Part shown: positions 21,325 through 30,337 of the stretch, piece after piece
How the letters are laid out: every line of letters begins with the position of its first letter
Numbering within the stretch: position 1 is the first letter of the stretch
Source of the DNA: an uncultured SAR86 cluster bacterium
GTDB taxonomy: Bacteria > Pseudomonadota > Gammaproteobacteria > Magnimaribacterales > D2472
Direction of reading: 5' to 3'
Length of the DNA stretch: 50,305 nt
Assembly: GCA_902520495.1 (NCBI GenBank)
Contig: CABYNW010000006.1
Coordinates: 1-50,305 of the forward strand
Notes under the pieces: generated by a model
The model's input: only the letters and a program-made list of their open reading frames with translations
What the model was told of the DNA's origin: nothing
The model's database searches: none
Position numbers and translations under genes: made by a program

Positions 21325-21741
21325 ATGAAACAAGTATTATTAATAATTATTACAATTGTAACTAGCTTTGGAATGCTAGCTGAAAAAAGCGTCTTATTTC
21401 TAGAAGAAAATAATGGAATTGTTTCAGCAGAAGAGGCTTTTGATCTGAGCTTCCTTAAAAAAGATGGAAACATTATTGCTATATGGAATATCAAAGAAGA
21501 TTGCTACTTGTATCAAAGTTCAATATCTGTAAAGCACAATGATAATGAAATTGGCTTTAAGAAGCTTGAAGGAAATGTTTTGGATCATGAGGATGAATTT
21601 TTTGGAAAAACAAAAATAATCAAAAATTCATATAAAATCTCTTTTAAATACATGCCTGAAAAAAAAGGAACAAAAATATACTATCAAGGATGCTCAGAAA
21701 AAGGTTTTTGTTATCCTGTTCAGAGCTTTAATATCAACTAA
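21325..21741 (+). CDS. Stand-alone DsbD N-terminal (alpha) domain, periplasmic
   Basis: 138 aa with a signal peptide (about 1-19) and a single DsbD-alpha-like domain. The hallmark is GCSEKGFCYPV with Cys 123 and 129, matching the redox pair of E. coli nDsbD, plus WNIKEDCYLYQSSI and DEFFG. Full DsbD has a further eight-helix CcdA-like domain and a C-terminal thioredoxin domain; neither follows here. Position before aroQ matches the dsbD-aroQ-accB order of Pseudomonas, so this looks like a trimmed dsbD. How the cysteines are reduced cannot be seen here. Confidence 0.8.
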   Translation: MKQVLLIIITIVTSFGMLAEKSVLFLEENNGIVSAEEAFDLSFLKKDGNIIAIWNIKEDCYLYQSSISVKHNDNEIGFKKLEGNVLDHEDEFFGKTKIIKNSYKISFKYMPEKKGTKIYYQGCSEKGFCYPVQSFNIN

Positions 21742-21781
21742 ATTCTTATAATTATATCTAAAATCTGTTAAAATCTATTAA

Positions 21782-22216
21782 ATGAACATATTAGTTTTAA
21801 ATGGTCCCAACCTAAATTTGCTTGGCTTAAGAGAAGAAGATATTTATGGATCCGATTCACTTAAAGACATTGAAAACAGACTTAATATAATTGCTGAAAA
21901 AAATAATTGTAAATTATATTTCTATCAGAGCAACGCAGAGCATGAACTTATAGATGTAATACAAAGTTCATTAAATAAGGATATCGATGCAATTATTTTT
22001 AATCCTGCTGCATATACTCATACAAGTGTAGCTTTAAGAGATTCCTTGTTAGCAGTGAAGATTCCTTTTTTTGAAGTTCATATATCTGATGTTGAATCGA
22101 GAGAAGATTTTAGAAAAAAATCATATTTTAGTGATATAGCCGAAAAGGTTTTTAGTGGTCATGGAGTTAAAGGCTACGAACTTGCTTTAAATGAAGCATT
22201 AAATATAAATAGGTAA
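21782..22216 (+). CDS. aroQ: 3-dehydroquinate dehydratase, type II
   Basis: Third step of the shikimate pathway. 144 aa. [15 protein letters not shown] at the N-terminus, YG in [10 protein letters not shown] (catalytic Tyr), [17 protein letters not shown] and [15 protein letters not shown] are family features. Two usually firm motifs vary: NHEGELID reads NAEHELID, and the His in SNxHAREPFR is Glu. It lies between the DsbD-like domain and the accB remnant. Confidence 0.93.
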   Translation: MNILVLNGPNLNLLGLREEDIYGSDSLKDIENRLNIIAEKNNCKLYFYQSNAEHELIDVIQSSLNKDIDAIIFNPAAYTHTSVALRDSLLAVKIPFFEVHISDVESREDFRKKSYFSDIAEKVFSGHGVKGYELALNEALNINR

Positions 22217-22220
22217 AATT

Positions 22221-22379
22221 ATGGATATAAGAAAAATTAAAACGCTAATCGAAATGTTAGAAGAGTCAAATCTAAAAGAAATTGAAGTAAGTCAAGGAGA
22301 TGAATCTGTAAGAATTTCTAAGCAATCTGATGATATCAAAGTTGATAAAGATAATAGTTCTCCAGATAAAATAGATTAG
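22221..22379 (+). CDS. accB: AccB (biotin carboxyl carrier protein) N-terminal domain only
   Basis: Open frame of 52 codons, 4 bp after aroQ, that begins [16 protein letters not shown] and continues [13 protein letters not shown]. This is the N-terminal domain of acetyl-CoA carboxylase BCCP, about two-thirds identical over 34 residues to the E. coli protein as I recall it. It stops (TAG at 22377-22379) before the linker and the biotinyl domain with the AMKM motif, and leuS starts 38 bp later, so neither the rest of accB nor accC is present. The frame is intact with a normal start. It may be a relic of accB-accC or a retained, biotin-less interaction domain. Confidence 0.8.
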   Translation: MDIRKIKTLIEMLEESNLKEIEVSQGDESVRISKQSDDIKVDKDNSSPDKID

Positions 22380-22417
22380 GTAAAGGCAAAATTTAGCCAA
22401 ATCGAAAAGTAATAATA

Positions 22418-24823
22418 ATGAGTTCAAATTATAAACCCCAATTAATTGAAAAAAATATTCAAGAAAGCTGGGATAAGCAAAATAAATATGTCACCAGGAT
22501 AGACGATAGAGAAAAATATTATTGTTTATCAATGTTTCCATATCCGTCTGGAAAACTTCATATGGGACATGTTAGAAACTACACCATTGGGGATGTGATT
22601 TCTCGATATAAAAGAATGAAAAATTTTAATGTATTTCAGCCTATGGGGTGGGACGCATTTGGGCTACCAGCAGAAAATGCAGCTATTGCTAATAAAGTTA
22701 ATCCAAAAGATTGGACAAGCCAAAATATAGAAAATATGAAAGTTCAACTTAAATCTCTTGGATTGAGTTATGACTGGTCAAGAGAACTAAGGACATGTGA
22801 TCCAGATTATTATAAATGGGAACAAGTTATATTTAAAAAATTCTTTGATGCCGGTTTAGTATATCGAAAAAAATCCATGGTTAACTGGGATCCTGTTGAC
22901 GAAACAGTTTTAGCAAATGAGCAGGTTATTGATGGAAAAGGTTGGAGATCTGGTGCCCAAGTAGAAATCAAAGAGATAGATCAATGGTTTATCAAAATCA
23001 CCAAATATGCTGAAGAGCTTCTTGATTCACTAGAAACTCTTGATTGGCCAGAAAATGTTAAAACAATGCAAAAAAATTGGATTGGTAAATCTTATGGGGC
23101 AGAAATTAAATATAGGCTTGATGGCTCTAAAGATTTTTTAACAACTTTTTCTACTAGGCCTGATACTATATTTGGGGTTTCATTCTTAGCTATTTCTCCA
23201 AATCATAGTCTCGCAATCAAATTAGCAGAAAATAATAAAGAAATTTTTGATTTCTTAGAAAAATGTAAAGAAATAAAGGCTGCCGAAGCAGATATTGCAA
23301 AAGCAGATAAATTTGGAATAAATACAAATATAAATGTTATACACCCCCTGACAGGTGACAAAATTCCTATATGGATTGGAAATTTTGTTTTACTAGATTA
23401 TGGAACTGGTGTTGTTATGGGAGTACCAGCTCATGACGCTAGAGATCATGAATTTGCAACAAAATATAAATTAGATATTAAACAGGTTATTGAAACAGAT
23501 AATAATGAACTTCCAATTGTAGAAAAAGGAGAGCTTATAAATTCAGAAAATTTTAATGGAATATCATCTGATATTGCTTCAAAAAAAATTATAAATGAAC
23601 TTATAAGATTAAAATTAGGTGAGGAGCTAATACAGTTTAGATTAAGAGATTGGGGAGTAAGTAGGCAAAGATATTGGGGATGTCCGATTCCCGTAACATA
23701 TAAAGATAATGTCCCAAAAGTTATAGATGAGATTGATATGCCGGTTGAACTTCCAAAATTAAAAGAAGACTCACTCCCAATCCCATTAAGTCAAAATAAA
23801 GACTTCATAGAAATCAGTGAGAATCTAAAAAGAGAGGGTGATACTTTTGATACCTTTATGGACTCATCATGGTACTATGCAAGATTCACATCATCTAACA
23901 ACAATACAGAAATATTTGATGAAAATACTAGATACTGGCTCCCAGTAGATCTTTATATTGGTGGAATCGAACACGCTATCTTACATCTTTTATATTCAAG
24001 ATTCTTTCATAAAGCATTAAGAGACATTGGTTTGGTTGAGGGCGATGAGCCATTCAAGAGATTATTGACTCAAGGAATGGTTCTAAAAGATGGCGCCAAG
24101 ATGTCAAAATCAAAAGGAAATACAGTTGATCCTCAATCATATATTGAAAAATATGGAGCTGATACAGTAAGGCTATATATGATGTTCACCTCTCCTCCAG
24201 AACAAAGTCTTGAATGGAGCGAATCATCTGTAGAGGGATCTGCTAGATTCTTAAAGAAAGTATGGAATTTAGTAAATAAAAGAAAATACAACAACCTCGA
24301 TGATCAATTTAAGTTCTCTGAAGATGAACTTGCTGTAAGAAGAAAATCTCATGCAACATTAAAAAAAGTAGAGAATGATTACGAAGTAAGATTTTCTTTT
24401 AATACTGCAATTGCTGCAATTATGGAACTACTTAATTTTATACCTGAAGACTTTAAATATGCTGAGGCTTCTAAATCAAAAAAGTATTGCCTTGATGAAG
24501 CTATATTATTTATATTACAGATGCTATTTCCAATTGCGCCCCATATATGTGAACATTTATGGAAAGAGTTTTACGAAGAAGATTCTGATATCGAAGCTTC
24601 ATGGCCAAAGGTAAATGAAAGTTTATTGGAGGTGGAGGAATTTGAGTTAATCATTCAGGTTAATGGAAAGGTAAGAGGTAGGGTTAAGATACATAAAAGC
24701 GCTGAGCAAGAAGAAGTTAAAAATATTGCGATAAATGTTGAAAACGTGAAAAATTTTATAAACAGTTCAGAGATTAAGAAAACTATATACGTTAAAGATA
24801 AACTTATTAATTTCGTAATCTAA
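22418..24823 (+). CDS. leuS: Leucyl-tRNA synthetase
   Basis: Class I synthetase charging tRNA-Leu. 801 aa. [11 protein letters not shown] carries the HIGH motif (48-51) and KMSKS is at 561-565; the CP1 editing domain is present ([12 protein letters not shown]). It is about 60 residues shorter than E. coli LeuRS. The gap lies just before [19 protein letters not shown] joins what in E. coli and Pseudomonas is separated by the leucine-specific domain. No T-box or other leader structure is seen. First gene of leuS-lptE-holA. Confidence 0.97.
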   Translation: MSSNYKPQLIEKNIQESWDKQNKYVTRIDDREKYYCLSMFPYPSGKLHMGHVRNYTIGDVISRYKRMKNFNVFQPMGWDAFGLPAENAAIANKVNPKDWTSQNIENMKVQLKSLGLSYDWSRELRTCDPDYYKWEQVIFKKFFDAGLVYRKKSMVNWDPVDETVLANEQVIDGKGWRSGAQVEIKEIDQWFIKITKYAEELLDSLETLDWPENVKTMQKNWIGKSYGAEIKYRLDGSKDFLTTFSTRPDTIFGVSFLAISPNHSLAIKLAENNKEIFDFLEKCKEIKAAEADIAKADKFGINTNINVIHPLTGDKIPIWIGNFVLLDYGTGVVMGVPAHDARDHEFATKYKLDIKQVIETDNNELPIVEKGELINSENFNGISSDIASKKIINELIRLKLGEELIQFRLRDWGVSRQRYWGCPIPVTYKDNVPKVIDEIDMPVELPKLKEDSLPIPLSQNKDFIEISENLKREGDTFDTFMDSSWYYARFTSSNNNTEIFDENTRYWLPVDLYIGGIEHAILHLLYSRFFHKALRDIGLVEGDEPFKRLLTQGMVLKDGAKMSKSKGNTVDPQSYIEKYGADTVRLYMMFTSPPEQSLEWSESSVEGSARFLKKVWNLVNKRKYNNLDDQFKFSEDELAVRRKSHATLKKVENDYEVRFSFNTAIAAIMELLNFIPEDFKYAEASKSKKYCLDEAILFILQMLFPIAPHICEHLWKEFYEEDSDIEASWPKVNESLLEVEEFELIIQVNGKVRGRVKIHKSAEQEEVKNIAINVENVKNFINSSEIKKTIYVKDKLINFVI

Positions 24824-24859
24824 GCTCTTATTCTTAATTTCTAATATACTAATTATCAA

Positions 24860-25333
24860 ATGATACAAAAAATAAACTTTATCGTTCTTTTAATGGCATT
24901 AATGTGCATTCAAGGCTGTGCATTAAATGAATATCAAAAAATAAAAATTAATGATAATAGCTATTTAGTAACTTTTGATTCTGGTATCCCTAAATCACTT
25001 CAAACTAAAGTTAATTCAACGTTAAAAATGAAAATTGATAATCAAAAAAGTGAGAATATTAAAATTTCTATTAGTAATTACATATCTAAGCAATATGACA
25101 TATATTCAGGCGAATCGTTGAGATCCTTAGAAAGTGAAATTAAGGCATCTATCAACTTATCAATGAACAATAATAATAAAATTGTGAATAAAACTTTAAT
25201 GAGCATGAAAAGATTTGGTTCAGTAGAATTGAACCCTCTTGCTGAACAAGAGATGATTGATTTTATTGAAAATGAAATTCTAGAAGACTTGTTTAATCAA
25301 ATAATTTTAGAGGTGAATCTAGTTGATATGTGA
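24860..25333 (+). CDS. lptE: LPS-assembly lipoprotein LptE-like
   Basis: 157 aa lipoprotein with a signal sequence and lipobox (CIQGC, Cys at about 20). LptE proteins are poorly conserved in sequence. The call rests on size, lipoprotein signal and the leuS-lptE-holA position that is fixed in gammaproteobacteria. LptE plugs the LptD barrel that delivers LPS to the outer leaflet. It overlaps holA by 11 bp. Confidence 0.75.
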   Translation: MIQKINFIVLLMALMCIQGCALNEYQKIKINDNSYLVTFDSGIPKSLQTKVNSTLKMKIDNQKSENIKISISNYISKQYDIYSGESLRSLESEIKASINLSMNNNNKIVNKTLMSMKRFGSVELNPLAEQEMIDFIENEILEDLFNQIILEVNLVDM

Positions 25334-26303
25334 CGCAGGCTCTTTAAAAAAATATATTGATAAATCCCCTCAAATATTTTTTGTATTCGGTCCAGAAATT
25401 GTTTTAAAAAATAATTCTTCAGACCTGATCAAACAATTTTATACAGAAAAGGGATTTACAGAGAGAAAAACTATTTTTGAAAAAGATTTCAAGAACATAG
25501 AAAAACTAATAATTGAAAATGCTGGAGGTTCTTTGTTTGGCTCAAAAACAATAATAGAAATATTTCATAATGGTGGAAAAGTTCCCAAAGACATTACAAA
25601 TATATTTGAAATCTTAAATATAGAAAAAATGAAGAATATAGTTATTGTAATAAGGTCCGGATTAGAAAAAATTAATCAAAAAACAAAATGGGTTAAAAAA
25701 ATGAATGCCTTAGCATTGATTATCCAATGCACAAAACTAAAATCTTTTGAAGAAAAAATTTGGGTGAAAAATCAGTTAGATTTCATGAGTGAAAAAAATG
25801 CAAAAGAATATACTGAAAGAATTACAGACATATATTCTGGAAATCTAATTGCCCAGAACAACGAGATTAGTATTCTAAAACTAACATATTCTGAAGACAG
25901 AAATGATCAAGATATTGGATCAGATAATGCTGAATTTTTACCATATCACTTAGAAGATAAGATAATAGAATTGAATACTGATTATGCTTTAAGAATTGCA
26001 AAATCTATAAAAAAGAATGATGACCATTATGGTCCACTGTTAGTGTTTATTATAGGAAAAATAATTACTACTTCAGTTAGTTGTCATCAAAATAAAAATA
26101 CTAGTCTTGAAAAAGCTGGAATCTGGAAAAATAAAATACCAGCCTACATGAACTTTATAAAAAAAAATACACTTAAAAAAATGATGCCTCTTCAGAAAAA
26201 GGTATACGAGCTAGATTTGGCATCAAAGGGTTTGGCAGGAATTACAAAAGATCAGTTCTGGCAAGAAATCGATAATATGATTATTGATTTAACTACCACT
26301 TAA
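25323..26303 (+). CDS. holA: DNA polymerase III delta subunit
   Basis: Clamp-loader subunit that opens the beta clamp. 326 aa with the family start IFFVFGPEIVLKNN and the mid-region NAGGSLFGSKTIIEI. The start is TTG at 25323, inside the end of lptE, with GAGG 9 bases upstream; no ATG is available nearby in frame. In most gammaproteobacteria nadD and rsfS follow on the same strand; here the next genes are convergent and overlap holA by 15 bp. Confidence 0.87.
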   Translation: MICDAGSLKKYIDKSPQIFFVFGPEIVLKNNSSDLIKQFYTEKGFTERKTIFEKDFKNIEKLIIENAGGSLFGSKTIIEIFHNGGKVPKDITNIFEILNIEKMKNIVIVIRSGLEKINQKTKWVKKMNALALIIQCTKLKSFEEKIWVKNQLDFMSEKNAKEYTERITDIYSGNLIAQNNEISILKLTYSEDRNDQDIGSDNAEFLPYHLEDKIIELNTDYALRIAKSIKKNDDHYGPLLVFIIGKIITTSVSCHQNKNTSLEKAGIWKNKIPAYMNFIKKNTLKKMMPLQKKVYELDLASKGLAGITKDQFWQEIDNMIIDLTTT

Positions 26304-27122
26304 AAACTTTTCAACGAATATTTGTTCACATTTCTGAAAAAGAATGTGATCCTCAATAAGATTAGTTTCTAGATTTAAAATATCTATAACCTGAGCCAGT
26401 CCTTTTGTAGAGCTTGTAAGCCAAATAGATTTAGCGTCTTTTATTTCATTTATATCAAAATCACCCTCTTCAACTTTTATACCTAAATTTTTTATTTCAT
26501 TTATAAGTAACTCTCTTGTAATACCAGGTAAAATATTATTTGATAAAGCCGGGGTGAAGACCGTGTCTTCATTTGCAAAAAAAACATTTGATGCACCGCC
26601 CTCTGTAAGGATATTATTTTTATGCATAATTACTTCATCACAGCCATGACTATTTGCATCGTTCATACTTAAAACATTTCCGAGCAAGGATGTGGATTTA
26701 ATATCGCATCTTTGCCATCTCAAATCCTCACAAATCATTACTTTTAATTTTTGAGACTTAAAGGCATGGTCAACCACATATCCAAATGTTTCAACAGAAA
26801 GTGAATCATCAAAAATATGGGATCGAATAAGATCAACTCCCCTAGATACTTGATAATAAACATAGCCATTAATTAACTTACTTCTAGAAATTAAATCGCA
26901 TATTTCTTTAGATGTTTTTTCCATATCTAAGGATAAATTTAATGCATCACAACTTTTTTCTAATCTATTAATGTGATTTTCAAAAGCTATCAAGTTAGAG
27001 TTACAAAAAGGTATTACCTCATAGACGCTATCAGAAAAAGTATAAGCTCTGCTCAAGGGTGATATTTTTATTTCGTCAAGATAACTAAATATGCTGTTAT
27101 AAACAGCAAAGATTTTATCCAT
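26289..27122 (-). CDS. dat: D-amino-acid aminotransferase (class IV, Dat-like)
   Basis: PLP-dependent transaminase, probably making D-glutamate/D-alanine for peptidoglycan. I start it at ATG 27122 (MDKIFAVYN), 1 bp after the dacA stop, giving 277 aa; an in-frame start at 27182 would add 20 residues lying inside dacA. K142 in RWQRCDIKSTSLLGN is the PLP lysine, with YQVSRG and LTEGGASNVF (E174) as in Bacillus Dat. The Arg-Cys-Asp-Ile-Lys-Ser stretch favours Dat over IlvE or PabC. It is the last gene of the minus-strand cell-wall block. Confidence 0.85.
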   Translation of the reverse strand: MDKIFAVYNSIFSYLDEIKISPLSRAYTFSDSVYEVIPFCNSNLIAFENHINRLEKSCDALNLSLDMEKTSKEICDLISRSKLINGYVYYQVSRGVDLIRSHIFDDSLSVETFGYVVDHAFKSQKLKVMICEDLRWQRCDIKSTSLLGNVLSMNDANSHGCDEVIMHKNNILTEGGASNVFFANEDTVFTPALSNNILPGITRELLINEIKNLGIKVEEGDFDINEIKDAKSIWLTSSTKGLAQVIDILNLETNLIEDHILFQKCEQIFVEKFLSGS

Positions 27123-27123
27123 T

Positions 27124-28272
27124 TTAAGAAATTCCAAATATACCCATAACCCAAAGAATAAATCTAGACCATAATCTTCCAAAGAAACCTTTTGCTTCTA
27201 CTTCCTCTAAGGCGACGAGCTCAGAGGTTAAAACTATATTGTCGTTGCTAATAATCTCAAGAGTTCCTATTTCTTGTCCTTTTGAAATAGGTGCTTGAAT
27301 ATTATTTTTAATATTATAGTTAACCTTGAGATCTTTAAAGCTCGTTCTTGGTAAAGTGATTGAAATATCTTGAGAGACGCCAAGGCTTATAGTATCTATT
27401 TTGCCTCCCCAAACTTTAGATGATGTATATTTTTTATTAGCTTCAAAATATTTTTGAGTCGCATAATTTCTAAAGCCGAATTCGAGCAATCTTTGTGTGT
27501 CTGAAAAACGACTATTCGCATTATCACTGCCAGCAACTACTGTTATTAGTCTCATATTTGCTCGTTTTGCTGAACCAATTAAACAATATCCAGCAGATGA
27601 GGTATGGCCGGTTTTTACTCCATCTGAAGTTTCATCTCTCCACAATAATTTATTTCTATTATATTTATTTCCAGATATCCCTCCATATTCAAATTCTTTC
27701 TCTTTAAACAATAAATAAATATCAGGGAAGTTAGTTATAAACTTAGAAGTGAGTAGAGCTAAATCACTTGCAGAGGTCAAATGGCCTTCGTTAGGCAATC
27801 CAGTAGAATTTACAAAATAAGTGCTTTGCATTCCTATTGCGCCTGCATAAGAGTTCATAAGATCCACAAAACCATCTTCGCTTCCACCAACATACTCTGC
27901 AATTGCTACAGAAGCATCATTACCAGATTGAATCATTATTCCTTTAAGGAGATCCAAAACAGTTACTTTTTTACCAACTTCAATAAACATTTTAGCGCCG
28001 CCCATCTTCCATGCTTTTTCACTAATTAAAACTTCATCATCTAAGCTAATAAGATTATTATTAATTTGGTCTGCTACAACGTAGGCAGTCATCACCTTTG
28101 TCATACTTGCAGGCTCAATGAGTCCATCAGAGTTAGATTCTGCTATTACTGTATTGGTATTTGGATCAATCAATATATAGCTTTTTAAATTAAGTTCAGG
28201 GGCATTTGGAACAAAGCTCTGACTTAAAATAAAATTAGATGATATCAAAGCTAATAATAATATTTTTTTCAT
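27124..28272 (-). CDS. dacA: D-alanyl-D-alanine carboxypeptidase (PBP5/6 type)
   Basis: Trims the terminal D-Ala from peptidoglycan stem peptides. 382 aa with a signal peptide (about 1-19), the active-site SMTK, SGN (QSGNDASVAI) and KTG (VKTGHTSSAGY). There is a beta-rich C-terminal domain and a C-terminal amphipathic/hydrophobic segment (about 366-380) for membrane association. Its start overlaps the mltB stop by 4 bp. Confidence 0.96.
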   Translation of the reverse strand: MKKILLLALISSNFILSQSFVPNAPELNLKSYILIDPNTNTVIAESNSDGLIEPASMTKVMTAYVVADQINNNLISLDDEVLISEKAWKMGGAKMFIEVGKKVTVLDLLKGIMIQSGNDASVAIAEYVGGSEDGFVDLMNSYAGAIGMQSTYFVNSTGLPNEGHLTSASDLALLTSKFITNFPDIYLLFKEKEFEYGGISGNKYNRNKLLWRDETSDGVKTGHTSSAGYCLIGSAKRANMRLITVVAGSDNANSRFSDTQRLLEFGFRNYATQKYFEANKKYTSSKVWGGKIDTISLGVSQDISITLPRTSFKDLKVNYNIKNNIQAPISKGQEIGTLEIISNDNIVLTSELVALEEVEAKGFFGRLWSRFILWVMGIFGIS

Positions 28273-29189
28273 TTTTTAAACTCTTCTGATAAATAATACA
28301 CTGACATTGCATAAACATCACTAATATTATATTTAGCTATAGCGCGAAAATTGTCATCTCCAATAAAATGAAATTCTTCTCCATTCTCGATAAATGTTAA
28401 TGGAATGAACTGTGTTAAAGATTCATGAGGTTTATAGAATTTTCTTACATTGTTTGGATCAGTTTTAGTTACAATGCTTCCTTCTCTTTTCCAACCATGA
28501 ACTTTTAGATAATTAGCAATACTACCAATGGCGTCATCGACAGAATTAAATAAATCTACATACCCATCTCCATCATAATCAATTGCATATGCACGATAGC
28601 TTGATGATATGAATTGTGCGTAACCCATAGCTCCAGCATAGGAGCCTTTAGTTTTAAGAATATCTAAATTATTCTCTCTTGTTAGAAGAAAAAATTCTAT
28701 AAGCTCACTCCTAAAAAATTTAGATCTCCTAGGATCATCAAAACCTAATGTGGTTAGACTATCTATTACTCTATAGCTTCCTTTATTGCTTCCAAAATTT
28801 GTTTCAACTCCTAAGATAGCTGTTATGACTTCCTTAGGGACACCAAAATCTTGTTCAGCTCTTTCTAAAGTATCAATGTTTTCATTTAAAAATTTCTTGC
28901 CATCTTTTATTCTTTTTTTCTTTATAAAGATAGCCTTATAGTCATCCCAAGTTTTTGTCTTTTCGGCTGGTTTTGCTACTGATCTAAGCATTTCATCTCT
29001 TCTTTCAGCATTCTTTAATACTTCAATAACATAAGATTCTTTAAATCCATGTTCATTTACAAGCTCATTTATAACATCTTTGCTTTTAATGTGATTTGAA
29101 TAGTCAGCATGAATATCAAAACTAAATAGCACTAACATGAATAAAGATATGTTACGAGAGACTGAATAAATATTTTTTTTATTTTTCAT
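28269..29189 (-). CDS. mltB: Lytic murein transglycosylase B
   Basis: Cleaves peptidoglycan glycan strands to 1,6-anhydromuramic ends. The catalytic Glu is expected in ILGVETNFGSNKG; YAGAMGYAQFISSSYRAYA and DYDGDGYVDLF are family motifs. I prefer ATG 29189 because the product then begins with a normal signal peptide (MKNKKNIYS..., cleavage after HA). An in-frame ATG at 29240 overlaps the mrdB stop by 4 bp and would add 17 residues; coupling makes it possible too. No Cys for lipidation is apparent, unlike E. coli MltB. Confidence 0.9.
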   Translation of the reverse strand: MKNKKNIYSVSRNISLFMLVLFSFDIHADYSNHIKSKDVINELVNEHGFKESYVIEVLKNAERRDEMLRSVAKPAEKTKTWDDYKAIFIKKKRIKDGKKFLNENIDTLERAEQDFGVPKEVITAILGVETNFGSNKGSYRVIDSLTTLGFDDPRRSKFFRSELIEFFLLTRENNLDILKTKGSYAGAMGYAQFISSSYRAYAIDYDGDGYVDLFNSVDDAIGSIANYLKVHGWKREGSIVTKTDPNNVRKFYKPHESLTQFIPLTFIENGEEFHFIGDDNFRAIAKYNISDVYAMSVYYLSEEFKK

Positions 29190-29236
29190 ATTAATATAAC
29201 GTTGTGGAAGCTGATTTGTTACAAAGTAATAATTCT

Positions 29237-30337
29237 TCATTTTTGCATAAGTTTTTTATGTGTAGCCATAGAAATTATAATACCAAATGCTATGTAAAAT
29301 GATAACAAAGATGATCCTCCTTTGCTTATAAATGGAAGAGGCATACCCACTACTGGGATTATGCCAACAACCATTGATAAATTTATAAATATTGTAGAAA
29401 TAAACAACAGACTAAGTCCTCCAATTGTTAATCTACAAAATCTATCTCTGGCATTAATAGCTAAATAAAAACATCTAAGCATAATAAAGAAGAAAATGCA
29501 TAACAAAATACAGGCTCCAATAAAGCCAAATTCTTCTGCTATAACTGAAAAAATAAAATCTGTTTCGGTTTCAGGTAAAAAATCTAGATGGGCTTGTGAT
29601 CCAGATCCATATCCCTTACCTTGTATCCCTCCAGAACCAATTGCAATTTTGGATTGAGTGATATTCCATCCAGATCCATATGGATCTGCTGTTGGATCTA
29701 ATAAAGTAATGATCCTTTGTCTTTGGAAGGGTTCTAAGAAATTATTCCAAATAAAAGGAAGGGATAAAATAAGAATACTTAAAGATGCTCCGATAAATTT
29801 CCAACTTAGACCAGCTAAAAATAATATGTAAAGCCCTGCTATCAGTATAACCAAACTAGTGCCTAAATCAGGCTGAATTCTAACTAAATTAACTATGACA
29901 AAAATAACAACCATACTGATTGATGTATTCAATAAGCTTATTGGAAGTGGTTTATCATATAAATAAGCTGCTAAAAAAACAGGTAATGCTATTTTGACAA
30001 TCTCTGAGGGTTGCAATGTAAAAAATCCTAAATCTAACCATCTTTTTGCACCATTTACTTCTTTGCCAAAAAGAATAGTTAATAGTATTAATAAAATAGA
30101 GAGTATTAAAAAAAATAAAGCATTATTTTTATAAAAATCTGGGTCTATTTGACTTAATGCAAACATAAGAATTAATCCAAGTATCACAAAAAAAGATTGT
30201 TTAATAATGGTCTCGATATTCCCTTGAGAGGCGCTATAAAGAAATAATAATCCCATTAGCGATAACAAAGTTATAGATATAAAAAGATATTGATCAAAAT
30301 AGACCTTTGATTTAAATATTTTTAAAAACCTATTCAC
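29237..30337 (-). CDS. mrdB: Rod-shape peptidoglycan glycosyltransferase RodA
   Basis: SEDS-family polymerase that works with PBP2 in cell elongation. 366 aa with about ten transmembrane segments. Typical stretches are GAKRWLDLGFFTLQPSEIVK, RIQPDLGTSLVI, WNITQSKIAIGSGG and GIIPVVGMPLPFISKGGSS. It overlaps the mrdA stop by 8 bp and follows it, as in E. coli. Confidence 0.96.
   Translation of the reverse strand: MNRFLKIFKSKVYFDQYLFISITLLSLMGLLFLYSASQGNIETIIKQSFFVILGLILMFALSQIDPDFYKNNALFFLILSILLILLTILFGKEVNGAKRWLDLGFFTLQPSEIVKIALPVFLAAYLYDKPLPISLLNTSISMVVIFVIVNLVRIQPDLGTSLVILIAGLYILFLAGLSWKFIGASLSILILSLPFIWNNFLEPFQRQRIITLLDPTADPYGSGWNITQSKIAIGSGGIQGKGYGSGSQAHLDFLPETETDFIFSVIAEEFGFIGACILLCIFFFIMLRCFYLAINARDRFCRLTIGGLSLLFISTIFINLSMVVGIIPVVGMPLPFISKGGSSLLSFYIAFGIIISMATHKKLMQK

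Noticed and set aside
22380-22417. Possible T-box or attenuator before leuS
   Set aside because: Only 38 bases, no T-box sequence and no stable stem beyond GGC/GCC of three pairs.
27123-27182. Upstream ATG extending the D-amino-acid aminotransferase by 20 residues
   Set aside because: It lies wholly within dacA and adds residues not found in the family; the ATG at 27122 sits right after the dacA stop.
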